From positions 59,771,481-59,835,480 of the forward strand of contig CM060307.1 in NCBI GenBank assembly GCA_030674185.1: a DNA stretch of 64,000 nucleotides, given 5' to 3'. Below are positions 54,120 to 64,000 of this stretch, piece by piece; within the stretch, counting starts at the first letter, position 1, and each line of letters starts with the position of its first letter. Source of the stretch: Monoplex corrugatus. Its lineage: Eukaryota; Mollusca; Gastropoda; Littorinimorpha; Ranellidae. The notes under the pieces were generated by a model. It was not told the DNA's origin. It did not search any database and saw nothing but the letters and a program-made list of their open reading frames with translations. The translations under genes and the position numbers were made by a program.

Positions 54120-56760
54120 TATTTGCAGATAACATTAAGCTTGTTCATTTTCAAAAGTGGCTTCAGTAGGCCTACCTGGTTCGCACAGCTTTACTACTGC
54201 AAAGACCTTAGGTCTCGCTGTCAGTATCAACCAGCCCACAGATGGGTTCAAAGAGTGATGAAAAGAAATCTTAGAAAAATCATCTCTGGTGCACCCATGA
54301 CACCCTGTCCTACCATTATGGGTCAAGGGACAGGTGAAGGTGATTTCTTATGAATACATTTAAGCAGTTGCTTATGTTCAGAGTGGAGATAGACATGCTG
54401 TGCAGGCGGACATAGGCAAGTATTGCTTTTAAATGTGTGGTAAAAAGGTTGAAGGGAGTGTAGTATCTCACAGGCCAGGAAGATCACACAGTCTACGATG
54501 CTGTTGTCCTCTCCTTGATGTATATGCGATACCTGAACATATATTACCGTCACATGGAATATGACTTAATCTGTTTCACTTTTCGTCACTATCCGAAATT
54601 CTGTGTACACTCACGTTCTGTGCTGCTCATTTATCAAACACAGGCGACGATCGTGCAATTGTCAGAAGCACTTTCTAATGAGTATTTTGTGCTTACCTGT
54701 AAAGGAATTTGAATGTGAAGAGAACCGCTTTGAGTTCAAGGCAAGTAATATGTTCTCCCTGTTCATCTACTAACCCTGAGGCAACTAGCTCAACAATGAC
54801 AGTGAGTTCATTCCAAGGGGGGATATGTGGAACCATTTTGAATCCATCATTCAACATCTTTAAGAGTGTCTATAAGCAGAATGCAGCCTCTTAAGTTTTC
54901 TTTGAGTTTAGAGATTGCTTATTTTTGTTCAGAGTACTTTTTTTTTTTGTACTATCAAGACGTTTATCAAAAAAAACAACAAAAAAACAACTGGAGCAAT
55001 CCACACACCAAGCCTGCGCAGCTACCATTTTGCCAATAACTTCAGTCAGCTGTTTGATGGTGGGTTTTCCCCGTCTTATTTTGTACAAGATTCAATAAGA
55101 TTTCTTACTTTCCTTTCAGTGATGGCAACAGTCATGGATACAGAATCCAATTACAACCAAGAAACTCAATGCCCTGCTTTGGTTAAAACACTTATTTCAC
55201 AGGGGAAATGGGGAAACCCAATTGGTATTGCGTGCATGCAGAGTTTATGTGTCACCCTGTAGCAATGTGTTATCTATGTAGATGATCACAGTATGTCTGC
55301 TGTTGGAGATGTGCAAGGACTGGTTTGAAGATCTTTGTGAAAAAATCTCGAAATCCCTGGGGAAACTTTCAATTCATAAAGTTTGTTTTGAAATACGAGT
55401 CAAAATTATTTCTTACTGCCTATATCCATGTTGACAGAATAGTAGGCATCCTCGAGGTCGATATATGTGAAAAGTTTCTTCAGCTTGTTTTAAACCATGA
55501 TGTCTATTTTGAAATGATACTACTCAAAACATTTGTGTGAACTGATTTACATTGAAAATCTGAACTGACCACTTTTTTTGTTGGAAGAAGGCATTGCATA
55601 ATATTCCCCAAGGATAAGCTATATCCAAGAAACATTTCCCCTTTTCTGGTAAAGTAAATGATAGGTCTAAACAGAATTGGACACTAATCTCTGACTTATC
55701 CAAAATCCAATGATCATTAGTAAGAACTTTCCAATTTTGCTTGACTGATCAACTATTTTCCTCCGTAAAAGTTTTTGGTGTATTCTGGTAGTGAAAGGGA
55801 GGTAGATCACCTTTGAGCAGATGGAAAAGGCTGTCTACAAAGCAGAGATATTCCTTCCTCCACATCTTCAGGGTCTGATGAAACTGGTGGTGTGACTGGT
55901 TTGGTCAGCTTGGGTCTTTTAAATTAAGGCTGTAATTTCTGGCTCCCCATGATGTGAGGGGCAGGTTGCAGTATGTGTTCTGATCTCTCCATACAGTCCA
56001 TTTTTTTAGGGAGGGGGCAGGGAATCCCATTCTCTTGTAAAGTTGTTGTGCCATGGCCGTTTCCTCTATCCTCTTGGTAATGTTGCCAGAAATACTGTTG
56101 ATTCCACGTTTTTGTTTGTTTGTTTGTTGGAATGATCAAGTAGTTGCACATCTGGCTTGAGACATATCTTTGTGGCAGGTAATGAACAATCGTGACACAT
56201 TTTCAAGTTAATTTTTATCAAACATGTTTCTGGAAAAAGTTTTCCTTTCTGTCTGTTTTCAAGGTCGTCCATGAGACCAGCAACAACTTGGTAAGAGTCA
56301 GGCTTCCGTCACTAAATCTTATTTACTGGCCAGTTGGTTTAATTTTTCAGGGAGAACGTGTTCAGAAATTAAATTCAGAATGTGGTTTTGGCTTTTCACA
56401 GACCGACAAATTTTAGGTCTGGTACATGACTGCAGAAGTTTCCTGATCATTTTCCTGTTTCTTTTTTGAGACCCTACATTAACAGTTGACACGAGTGCAC
56501 CATCTACGCTTGGCCCTTCACGTTGGATGCAGATCTACGAGTACAAGTGGAATCAATCATACCCTCAGTATCATTCTCGTCCAGAATATATCAAAGACCA
56601 ACTATATGAAGAAATCATGTTCTTGGGATTACTTGTGCCCAGTTTGTTGCATTATGTTGGACTTCTTCACAAGCTCCGATTGCAAAGCCTTCATTGCTTC
56701 AGCCTGCCAAGTCATCGAGGCAAGAACAAAGTTCATTTGTAGTTGACCAAAGTTCATCCA
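54120..56760 (-). mobile_element. DIRS-like retrotransposon remnant
   Basis: Minus strand, several frames. NWKVLTNDHWILD (near 55720), FTYIDLEDAYYSV (RT motif A, near 55470), IYIDNTLLQGDT (catalytic-site region, near 55280), SMTVAITERKVRNLI (near 55120) and PTIKQLTEVIGKMVAAQ (near 55030) occur in the order seen in DIRS/Ngaro-type reverse transcriptases. KALQSELVKKSNI near 56700 could be from its gag-like region. Stops and frameshifts are frequent, so it is an old inactive copy. I could not locate a tyrosine recombinase or the split repeats, so exact limits are approximate. Confidence 0.7.
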
Positions 56761-58621
56761 TTTTGTTAATGACGATACAATTTCCAGAATTTTATCAAGG
56801 GTAGCAGACTGTGAATTTCAATTACGTCTCTTTTTCCCCCTTTGGTTTTGCCCCACCTCTGACCTAGCATTACATTTAGATTTGATCTGATGAATCTTGA
56901 CCGGGTCTCCATCTGCCTTTTTACCTGTGACAATGCCTCAAAAAATATTTCCATGTGACCTAACGGTGTTAGAACTACCGTTCACTGCAAAGCAGTATAT
57001 GACACTGTGGACAGCCCATGAGACTACAAAAGTAGCCAATAAGAGTCTGTGACCACCCAGAAATTAAAGGCATAAGGGGGTCAATACCATGCTTGCTTAC
57101 ACTTAACTAATTTCACCAGCCAGTCAACAGTGCAAGATAAATTAACATTTAATCATCAAGCTTGCCAGATTCCAGAAATTTGTGAAACACACAATCACAA
57201 CTCACAGTCACAAGATCCAAAAGCGAGTTAATGAAGGGTGAATAAAGTTGGAAAGAAAGATAAGCACCACACGTTTGACTTTACATCAAACTCTTGTGAA
57301 TGAAGAAATCTCATACTATCTCACGTGATCCAGAATGCTGATGGAATTCTGGGAAGCAAAATTCCTGTTAGATTGGCTTGGACCATGCTTTTAAAATTTT
57401 TTTTTTCTGTACATATTTTTTATATTTTCCATTTAAACGTAGCAGTGACTCTTTTAATCTGACTGGCTTAAACAACCATGCAGGAAAAACTTTCCTACTA
57501 TACCACACATTTCTCCCAAATTTTGGACATATCTCTATTCAACAGCTGAAATACCTTTCAGTTGTTTTCGCATTTTTGATCAGCTCAGTTGACTGTTCCA
57601 ATCCATGTTTACTTTCTGAAAGGGACCTATAAACCAAAGTCTTTCAATATGCATTCATAAACAGCTGACATGTTTTCTTTGAAAACTGATTTGATTCTGC
57701 ATATAAGAATATTTCAGCATCATAAGTTGATATAAAAGCAATGATTCGTGTACATGCATCATTATGTATGTCAATGTATCTCAGGCTGGTGTTATGCTTT
57801 GCTCAAGTCCACAAACAGGTGTTCATCTGATCAATTGATAATGAGTCTGTATCCACTGCCATGTGTTATAATTAAGAAATGGATCTTGGTCAATCTGGGC
57901 CCCAAGTCTGACACAATGAAAAGCACCAATGGACATACATGAATGGGTATGACTTTTAACATGGTCTGAATGGAGATGACTTTTCAAGTCTGTGGCACCA
58001 TGTGCAAGGTAACCATTTGATTTATGAAAACATTTGATAGCTCAGAGAAAAGGAGATTGCTTGTGTTTATACTCTGATTATGCCAATACATGTTTTCTTA
58101 TAAACTTGTTCATCCAGGCAAAGAAACTGAAATAAAACATTTTCACAGTTTGCACTGCAATATTTTATTGATAAAGAAATGAATCTGAAATGACGGCAAA
58201 TAAAGATGCAGACAAGTTCAACAGCAGAGAAACTCCATTCCTTGTCTTTCACATAAACATGCCCTTGATGGCTATTAGATAACACGTCACAGCGCATTCC
58301 TGTGTCATTCAAACATTTCATCAGCTTAAAAAGCACATGTACTTGTTAAAAATATAAAGTAATGATGGAAAGGTACAACAATTTTCTGAACCTGACATGA
58401 TATACTAACGGCTGAATACATGTCTTTAAAATAAAGTGAAAGTGGGATACAAGATGAGGAAAATACATGAAGAATAAAGGTAGATTGGAATAAAAGATGA
58501 AAAAGCTTATTTTCAATATGATTCATAACTTACTTTTCAGTATAACCTGACAGAAGCAGTAATGTCTTGCTGACACATGACGACAAAAAAAAAAGCATAA
58601 ATATGCCAAGTTAACACCCAA

Positions 58622-58830
58622 ATTACCAGTAAACATTAATTTTGTATTCAATATTACTTAGAATTAAAAAAAATGTACATGACTGGACACACATAAGTTA
58701 CCAGAACACATCTGTAATGAACAGCACTAAAAAAAAAATGTACATGACTGGACATACAAAAATTACCAGTACGCATTTGTATTCAATACTAAAGACTAAA
58801 AAAAAAAAGTACACAATTAAGCACAACCAT
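58622..58830. repeat. Tandem repeat, about 70-bp unit
   Basis: About three diverged units, each an A-run followed by TGTACATGACTGGACA (or a variant) and TTACCAG; unit starts are near 58665, 58731 and 58799. Confidence 0.8.
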
Positions 58831-59008
58831 AAAAAGCGTTGGGAAATCACCTGGATAAAATTTATAACTGAATAATTTGGATAAAATTAATAACTGAAAT
58901 GCAGAATTTTCTGTTCAAATGCAAATTAAGTTTCATATAATGTCCTTTCAATTTCAAGCACCGGAAACATTGAAACTTTTATGGCATCATCAACCATGCT
59001 TAACAACA

Positions 59009-59024
59009 AGGCAGAGAGAGAGAT

Positions 59025-59058
<34 letters not shown>

Positions 59059-59085
59059 TGAGAGAAGAGAGAGAGAGAGAGAGAG
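59009..59085. repeat. (GA)n microsatellite
   Basis: Interrupted GA repeat of about 77 bp. Confidence 0.92.
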
Positions 59086-60761
59086 TCCTAACATTCAACA
59101 GTGCAAATTAATGCACTAATGTAACCCTGCATAATCTGATTACAAAATGTCTTTTTTTGTTTGTTTTGAGTTAGATGCTGTGTTGTATGTTTGAAAAATC
59201 GCACATTTTGAACTGGGTTTGAATATGCCCCTCATAAAGTTTTGTGTTATGTTCCATTAAACAGAGAAAGTTGAAAACCCACCACACCAAACAATCTTCA
59301 AGAAACACCACCTTCCTTGGTATATATATATATAATATATATATATATGGTGTGTGTGGTGTGTGAGTAAGGGGAGAGAGAGAGAGAGAGAGAGAGCGTG
59401 TGTGTGCGCATGCGTGTGTGTTTTCAACTGTCTTTTGATGGCGCAACATACCGCTTCTTTTTGTTAAAAAGTCTGTTCATGGATTCTTCCCATTCACTTT
59501 CATACGCCACAAATACAACCAAGTCTTCCAGCAATGTCATCGAAAACTCCTGGAGCCTATGTGTAATCAAACATGTAACATTCACTCATGTTGCTTCAAG
59601 CCCTGCCTATCAGAAAAACATATCTGGGCTGGAAAAAGTTGTTTTGAATCCACAAATTTTGTTTTTATAAACATTATTTATGTTATGTGATGGCTAGCTT
59701 ACAATCTTTGGTCAGCCTCATGATTTAAAAAACAACAACAAAAAACAACCAAACAAAAACGCTTGCAAGAATCAACAGGAATGGGGTGGGTGGGTGGTGT
59801 TAACGTAAAGAGCTTCTATAGGTTTTCTGAGGGTACCATGACCATGTTTGGCATATTCTTTAATATTAACATGTATGGTTTTATTCAGTCTTTGCAATAC
59901 AGAAGACATTAAAAGAAAACCCCACACACATGAAAAAAAAAAAGGTCTGTGGCATCTACCAGACATACATGACAACAAATGCAATATGGCATCATAACAA
60001 GGTGAACATGGAAAATGCTTATTTCATATCTGATAAAAAGATCCCAGATAAAAGAGAGTGATTCTTTTTACAATCAGTTGTTAACTAAAAAATTTTCCCC
60101 CCCATTATCTTGAGGTTACATGGCAGTTGGGTATTATGAAGACCTCAACTGTTCTTGGGGCCAGCATTATGAGGCCAGTGCTATTTCTTCTCACTCTCTG
60201 CATTACCTTCCATAAACTTTGAAGTCGGGTACCCATTTGCAGCCGGATAGACTGGAGGTTGCACGCTCACTTAATTTCCGTGGCCATGATTTGCGTCCAT
60301 GCAGGCAGACTGGATGGTGAGTGCCCTGCCTCTGTGCTAACTAGGCCTCAATAGATTAAAGGAACATTTTATCATCATGAATTAAAAAAAAAAAAATCAA
60401 ATAAAAACAAAACCAAAATGATGTAACTGATTCCAGCACAAGTCTGTATAGCTCACCACAGTCTACAAGCAAAATTTTCAATAGCTGAAACAAAGCTGTA
60501 CTCTGTACAGTCATCTAGGCTCATTAACTTATTTAAAGAGATTATAGGATTAATGTTACTTTCACAGTTAATAAAAAAAAAACCCACAAACCATACAAAT
60601 CATTATTAAAAAAGAGAAAAAGGCAACATTCATTAACGGTTTCAAACCCCAATAAAATACCATTCTTTCCTTCCATACAAAACACAACTTCACCATTTTT
60701 CACACAAAAATCAATTCATCTTTCTGAAAAAGGCAATTTGATTCTGCTTCAAATCAATCAG

Positions 60762-60930
60762 ACTACCACCAATGCATCCACTTCTCTGGTCACTTTTATT
60801 CATCCTCATAGTTATTAAGTAGTGATTAAGTATAGGCAAAAGCAACCACCAATGCATCCACTTCTCTGGTCATGTTCATTCATCCTCATAGTTATGAAGT
60901 AGAGATTAAGAATTGATTAAGTACAGGCAA
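60762..60930. repeat. Tandem duplication, about 80 bp
   Basis: CCACCAATGCATCCACTTCT with following CATTCATCCTCATAGTTAT and AAGTA...GATTAAG-TA-AGGCAAA occurs twice in tandem, with a few substitutions and one small indel. Confidence 0.88.
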
Positions 60931-60960
60931 AGCAGTTTTGTTGACAAATGATAACAAAGG

Positions 60961-61230
60961 TGGCAGGCACAACAGTCAAATGGTTTGGACGCTGGTATCC
61001 AATCTGACGGGCTGGGTTTAAAACTTGGTGATAGGTAAAGGATAGAAATTATTTTTATCTCCCAGCTTAACACATGTATGTCTCCTAGCGCCCGTACTGA
61101 CTACATTTCATGTGCATCCACACGCAGAACATCAAATGTACACATTAGAGATACAGTAAGCCATGTTAGTACAGCCTATGGATACATGAAAGAACCCAAA
61201 ATGGTCCCCCCCCAAAAAAAAAAAAGAAAG
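60961..61230 (+). mobile_element. tRNA-derived SINE
   Basis: A-box-like GTCAAATGGTTTGGACGCTGG near 60976 and B-box-like GGGCTGGGTTTAAAACTTGG near 61009, followed by a body ending in a C/A/GAAA-rich tail at 61207-61241. The tail section has TACATGAAAGAACCC, which resembles TACACATGAAAGATCCC in the SINE at 41413. Confidence 0.65.
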
Positions 61231-61405
61231 AAAGAAAGAAAGAATGCAGCCCATGACAAATGAAAACAACCATACTTCTGAAATTTAATAAATACAGACT
61301 AAAAACAAAAGACTGAAATGTACACTAACAGGGACACATTTTCTGACACCAATTTAAAGAGACATAGTATTTCATGCTTGACTGTAGCTTGTTCCCAATT
61401 CTTTC

Positions 61406-63862
61406 TCATAATGTAGGAATTTTCAAAGAAAGATGGACAGAGATATATTCTATATCACACGCATAAACAAGATTTTCATGTTTATGGCAGAGCTCATTCA
61501 AGATGTGATCACTGGTTGATGTGTTGTAAAAATGTTGCTTCCAGGGATTGATGGGGGCTTCACCTCCAGTCCAAAGCGGCTTATCTGCACCCTGCAAATA
61601 ACAAGTGTGCTGTAAAGATAAGATTTAACTCTCCAACTCCCTCATTCTATCTACTAGCTTCCTTTATTGTCAGCCATGACAGCAAAGCAAAATAATAACC
61701 TTTCACTCCCTCACCCTATCCAATAGCTTACTGCATGCAGGAAGCTGACAGATAGGGTAAGTCAAACGGTTTAAACTCTTTGGTTGAATCTGCACCACCA
61801 TTTCATTCAAATAAAACCAAAGAAACACACTTTTAGCAAGGACAATGAGAATTTTTTTTCCAGAATTTTCAGAAAAAGATTGTTTTATATTACTGTTTTG
61901 CTTGCAACTGTCAGCATTGCCTTGTTTCAGTACTTTTGCTATAATTGCAGCTTAAACGAAAGAAACCCATAATACAACCCTGCAAGGTGTTTAAGCAAGC
62001 AAGATTTTATCATACTTTTAAGCATTGATATTTCTCTGGAAGCAGGCTCCGGAAGAGCCAGGGCATCAGCAACCTGTGTTGTAATTTGATCTTAGGCTTG
62101 TCATTCAGCTGAAGAACCCAACATGAATGCACAGACTACTAACTGTATGCTGGGGCTGAAGCAGCTGCATAGCCTTTATGACAGTTCTCTGCATGGAGAT
62201 CCACTTCATATCTGTGTGTTTGAAATCATCACTATGAGATATTTCAGCACTACAGGGCTGGCTGACTGAACTTTGTAGCTGGGGTGAGTTCTCTGGTCAG
62301 CTTCACTTATCCAGTCTTTCCTGGACTTTGTTGTCTACTACTGCTTTCTCAGATCAATACCTGATGATGCTGCAATAAACTCTGCAACTCTAGAATTTTT
62401 TTCTGTGCTCCAGGTCTTTTTATTTCAAAGAGTAGCTCATCATCAGGATAATAAAGTGAAACACAGTCATCATCACACTCATTTTCACTGTCATCACCTA
62501 TAATTTCACCACCTGATCCAGAGTCAGAAATATGCTGTTCATTAAAACATACTACATCTCCTGTGTCCAAGGAGGGGGCTCATTCCTATGTACTGTCTGC
62601 CATGCTCAAGAGTAGATTTCTGCTCTACATTCGAGTAGATACAATAATATATGGGCTCACAACTCAGGTGATGTAAAAACTAGGTCCCAAAATCACCAGA
62701 GCTAAGGTGGTTAGATGTATTTGCCACACTCCCAGGTGATTTTTTACAGTTGCCACATTCATGTGGTCATAAGCATAAAAATCTGCTAATAACAGGATTA
62801 ACATTAACCTGTTCACTGCTTCCGACCAAATATTCAGTCGGAAGATACATACACCTCCAGTGCCACCGACTGAATATTCAGTCGGCCACTTTTCCTATTT
62901 TTAGCCAGAAAACCCCAACACTTTCAGAGACGTATGAGATATCACCGGAAACTTCAGGATTCCCTCATAAATAGATGCTAATTATGTATGTGTGACGTTT
63001 TATGGTCTTTTCTGCCTGTGCGGTTGAAATGGTGACCCCCAACAGCTGATTACTATTCAGCGACTACAAACAATGGCGGACGAACTCGCTTCAACACAGA
63101 GCGATCGGACCCGAAAAACAACTCATACAGCAAAAGAAGTTGCAGAAATCATTACTTGTGGAGCCGATTCTGATTTGCAGTCTGTCGATAAGAATGAAAA
63201 TGACGATAATTTGGCGCATGCAGACGATATTTCGGTGTTGATGTCCGAAGTTGGACTTGACCCAGATAAGGATCGGAGAGACATAATAACACTGGCGATC
63301 ATAAAAATGAAAGTACTGCTGCTCCTGGTGTGTTGTAAAGTATACTGGACAAGAAAATATATAGCGTTGTGGGGTTTTCTGGGCTGGATGACGAGATATG
63401 AATTTCTAAAAATTTTTAAGTCAAGACGTTTAAAACTGTGGCACAGGCGATTCACCTTTTTATTCACACTTTGGCAGTGAAAGGGTTAAGAAGAGGGGAG
63501 AGTCCTAGTTGGCTTCCACTACAGTACCCAAGAGAATATACGTAAGACTTTATCGAACATGCAGACAGTGCAGCAAGACAATGCCTATACAGTGTAGGTC
63601 ACATACAGCATGCATACATACATCAGTACAAACATTGCTATAATAAAGGTTTGGTTGTAAATATTACTTGCCTTGTATGCCTCTGTTGTCTTACTTTTCC
63701 TTGGGTAAACTGGATTGTATTTCTGAACGACATGAAGACAATGTGTCTGCCTCTGGCACCTGAGCTGCCTCATCTTGAGACAGACTGCTGTCACCTTTTT
63801 CCTGTTGTGCACCGACTTCTTCATGAGATGGACCAGATTCCTTTGCACTTGCTCTGTTTTTT
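61406..63862 (-). CDS. 3' part of an unrecognised gene
   Basis: Minus strand. The last coding exon is 61591-61406 after a TTATTTGCAG acceptor; it contains GADKPLWTGGEAPINPWKQH and ends at a stop. The preceding exon, 62560-62361, is bounded by a CACAG acceptor and a CAG|GTATTG donor. It is very acidic (DSENECDDD) and joins the last exon in phase 0, which supports both. A further exon is likely at 63862-63695 (acceptor TTTCTAG, donor A|GTAAGA). Its most protein-like frame is Glu/Ser/Gln-rich (SHEEVGAQQEKGDSSLSQDE), but that frame does not join exon 62560 directly, so a small exon may be missing. The gene would continue beyond the window. No family recognised; a disordered acidic middle and a short folded-looking C-terminus are all that can be said. 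Confidence 0.55.
61625..61774. mobile_element. TTAA-flanked hairpin MITE
   Basis: TTAA at 61625-61628 and 61771-61774. The left end (CTCTCCAACTCCCTC) and right end (GTAAGTCAAACGG) are diverged, while an internal hairpin with CCAATAGCTTACTGCATGCAG and CTGACAGATAGGG is clear. It lies in the last intron of the unrecognised gene. Confidence 0.65.
62804..63489 (+). mobile_element. Internally deleted piggyBac element
   Basis: TTAA duplications at 62804-62807 and 63486-63489. Ends: CCTGTTCACTGC at the left, GCAGTGAAAGGG at the right (reverse complement CCCTTTCACTGC). Next to the left end are a perfect 20-bp palindrome (62867-62886, built on GAATATTC) and a near copy of it (62823-62842). A plus-strand frame (63073-63480) starts MADELASTQSDRTRK and carries AKEVAEIITCGADSD, like the N-terminus of piggyBac transposases (an acidic region after a short helix). 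After about residue 80 it changes to a piece with WMTRYEFLKIFK that may derive from a later transposase segment. The catalytic core is missing, so the element is non-autonomous. It lies in an intron of the minus-strand gene. Confidence 0.78.
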
Positions 63863-64000
63863 CTAGAAATAAAACAGACCAATACATTCACATAGACATC
63901 ATCAGATAGGACCATGTGCTAGAACAGACATGTCATTTTTATCCTTTACCAATTTTTCCTCTTAGAAAAAAATCTCTCAAAATATTGGTACGACACATAG

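Larger units (their letters stand above)
56761..60960. other. Long AT-rich region without a supported gene
   Basis: Contains a 66-70 bp tandem repeat around 58625-58830, GA repeats (59009-59085 and 59377-59396), a TA repeat (59321-59347) and a duplicated block at 60762-60930. Part of 60.8-61.4 kb may be 3' UTR of the minus-strand gene ending at 61406. No coding exon is recognised. Confidence 0.45.

Noticed and set aside
57378..57632. 84-codon plus-strand open frame with hydrophobic residues
   Set aside because: Composition fits AT-rich non-coding DNA, without a family match or splice context.

Overview
This is a eukaryotic, animal window. It holds spliced genes with GT-AG introns, a nuclear tRNA gene with an intron, long (CA)n, (GT)n and (CT)n microsatellites, tRNA-derived SINEs, and many decayed LINE, DIRS-like and DNA transposon copies. 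The gene set and repeat style suggest a lophotrochozoan, probably a marine gastropod mollusc. That placement is inference and cannot be proved from the window alone.

Layout. 1-4.7 kb is repeat-rich and has no supported gene. 4.77-8.38 kb (+) is a two-coding-exon UDP-glycosyltransferase with unusual active-site residues. 12.5-28.3 kb (-) is a complete SNRNP27 gene (U4/U6.U5 tri-snRNP 27 kDa protein, 162 aa, eight coding exons). Its introns carry a HERO-like retrotransposon fragment flanked by a perfect 108-bp direct repeat, an RTE-like LINE, an old BovB-like RTE copy split by a TTAA hairpin element and by a 3.5-kb terminal-inverted-repeat element, a minisatellite and microsatellites. A tRNA-Arg(CCT) gene with a 28-nt intron lies just upstream of SNRNP27 on the other strand. 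29.2-34.2 kb holds two more RTE copies, one nearly full length. 35.9-43.8 kb (+) is METTL6 (tRNA m3C methyltransferase, 358 aa, five coding exons). 44.9-46.8 kb is a third sizeable RTE copy. 48.5-49.2 kb (-) encodes a single-pass membrane protein with one Ig-like domain. 49.7-56.8 kb is a graveyard of LINE remnants and a DIRS-like reverse transcriptase. 61.4-63.9 kb (-) is the 3' part of an unrecognised gene whose intron contains a deleted piggyBac element.

The genes do not form an operon or pathway. METTL6 (tRNA modification) and SNRNP27 (splicing) are housekeeping genes; the UGT and Ig proteins look like accessory genes. The most interesting content is in the mobile DNA: a layered insertion history inside one host intron, the 108-bp target duplication, a family of TTAA-flanked hairpin elements whose ends resemble those of the piggyBac relic, and a UGT that seems to have lost its catalytic histidine.
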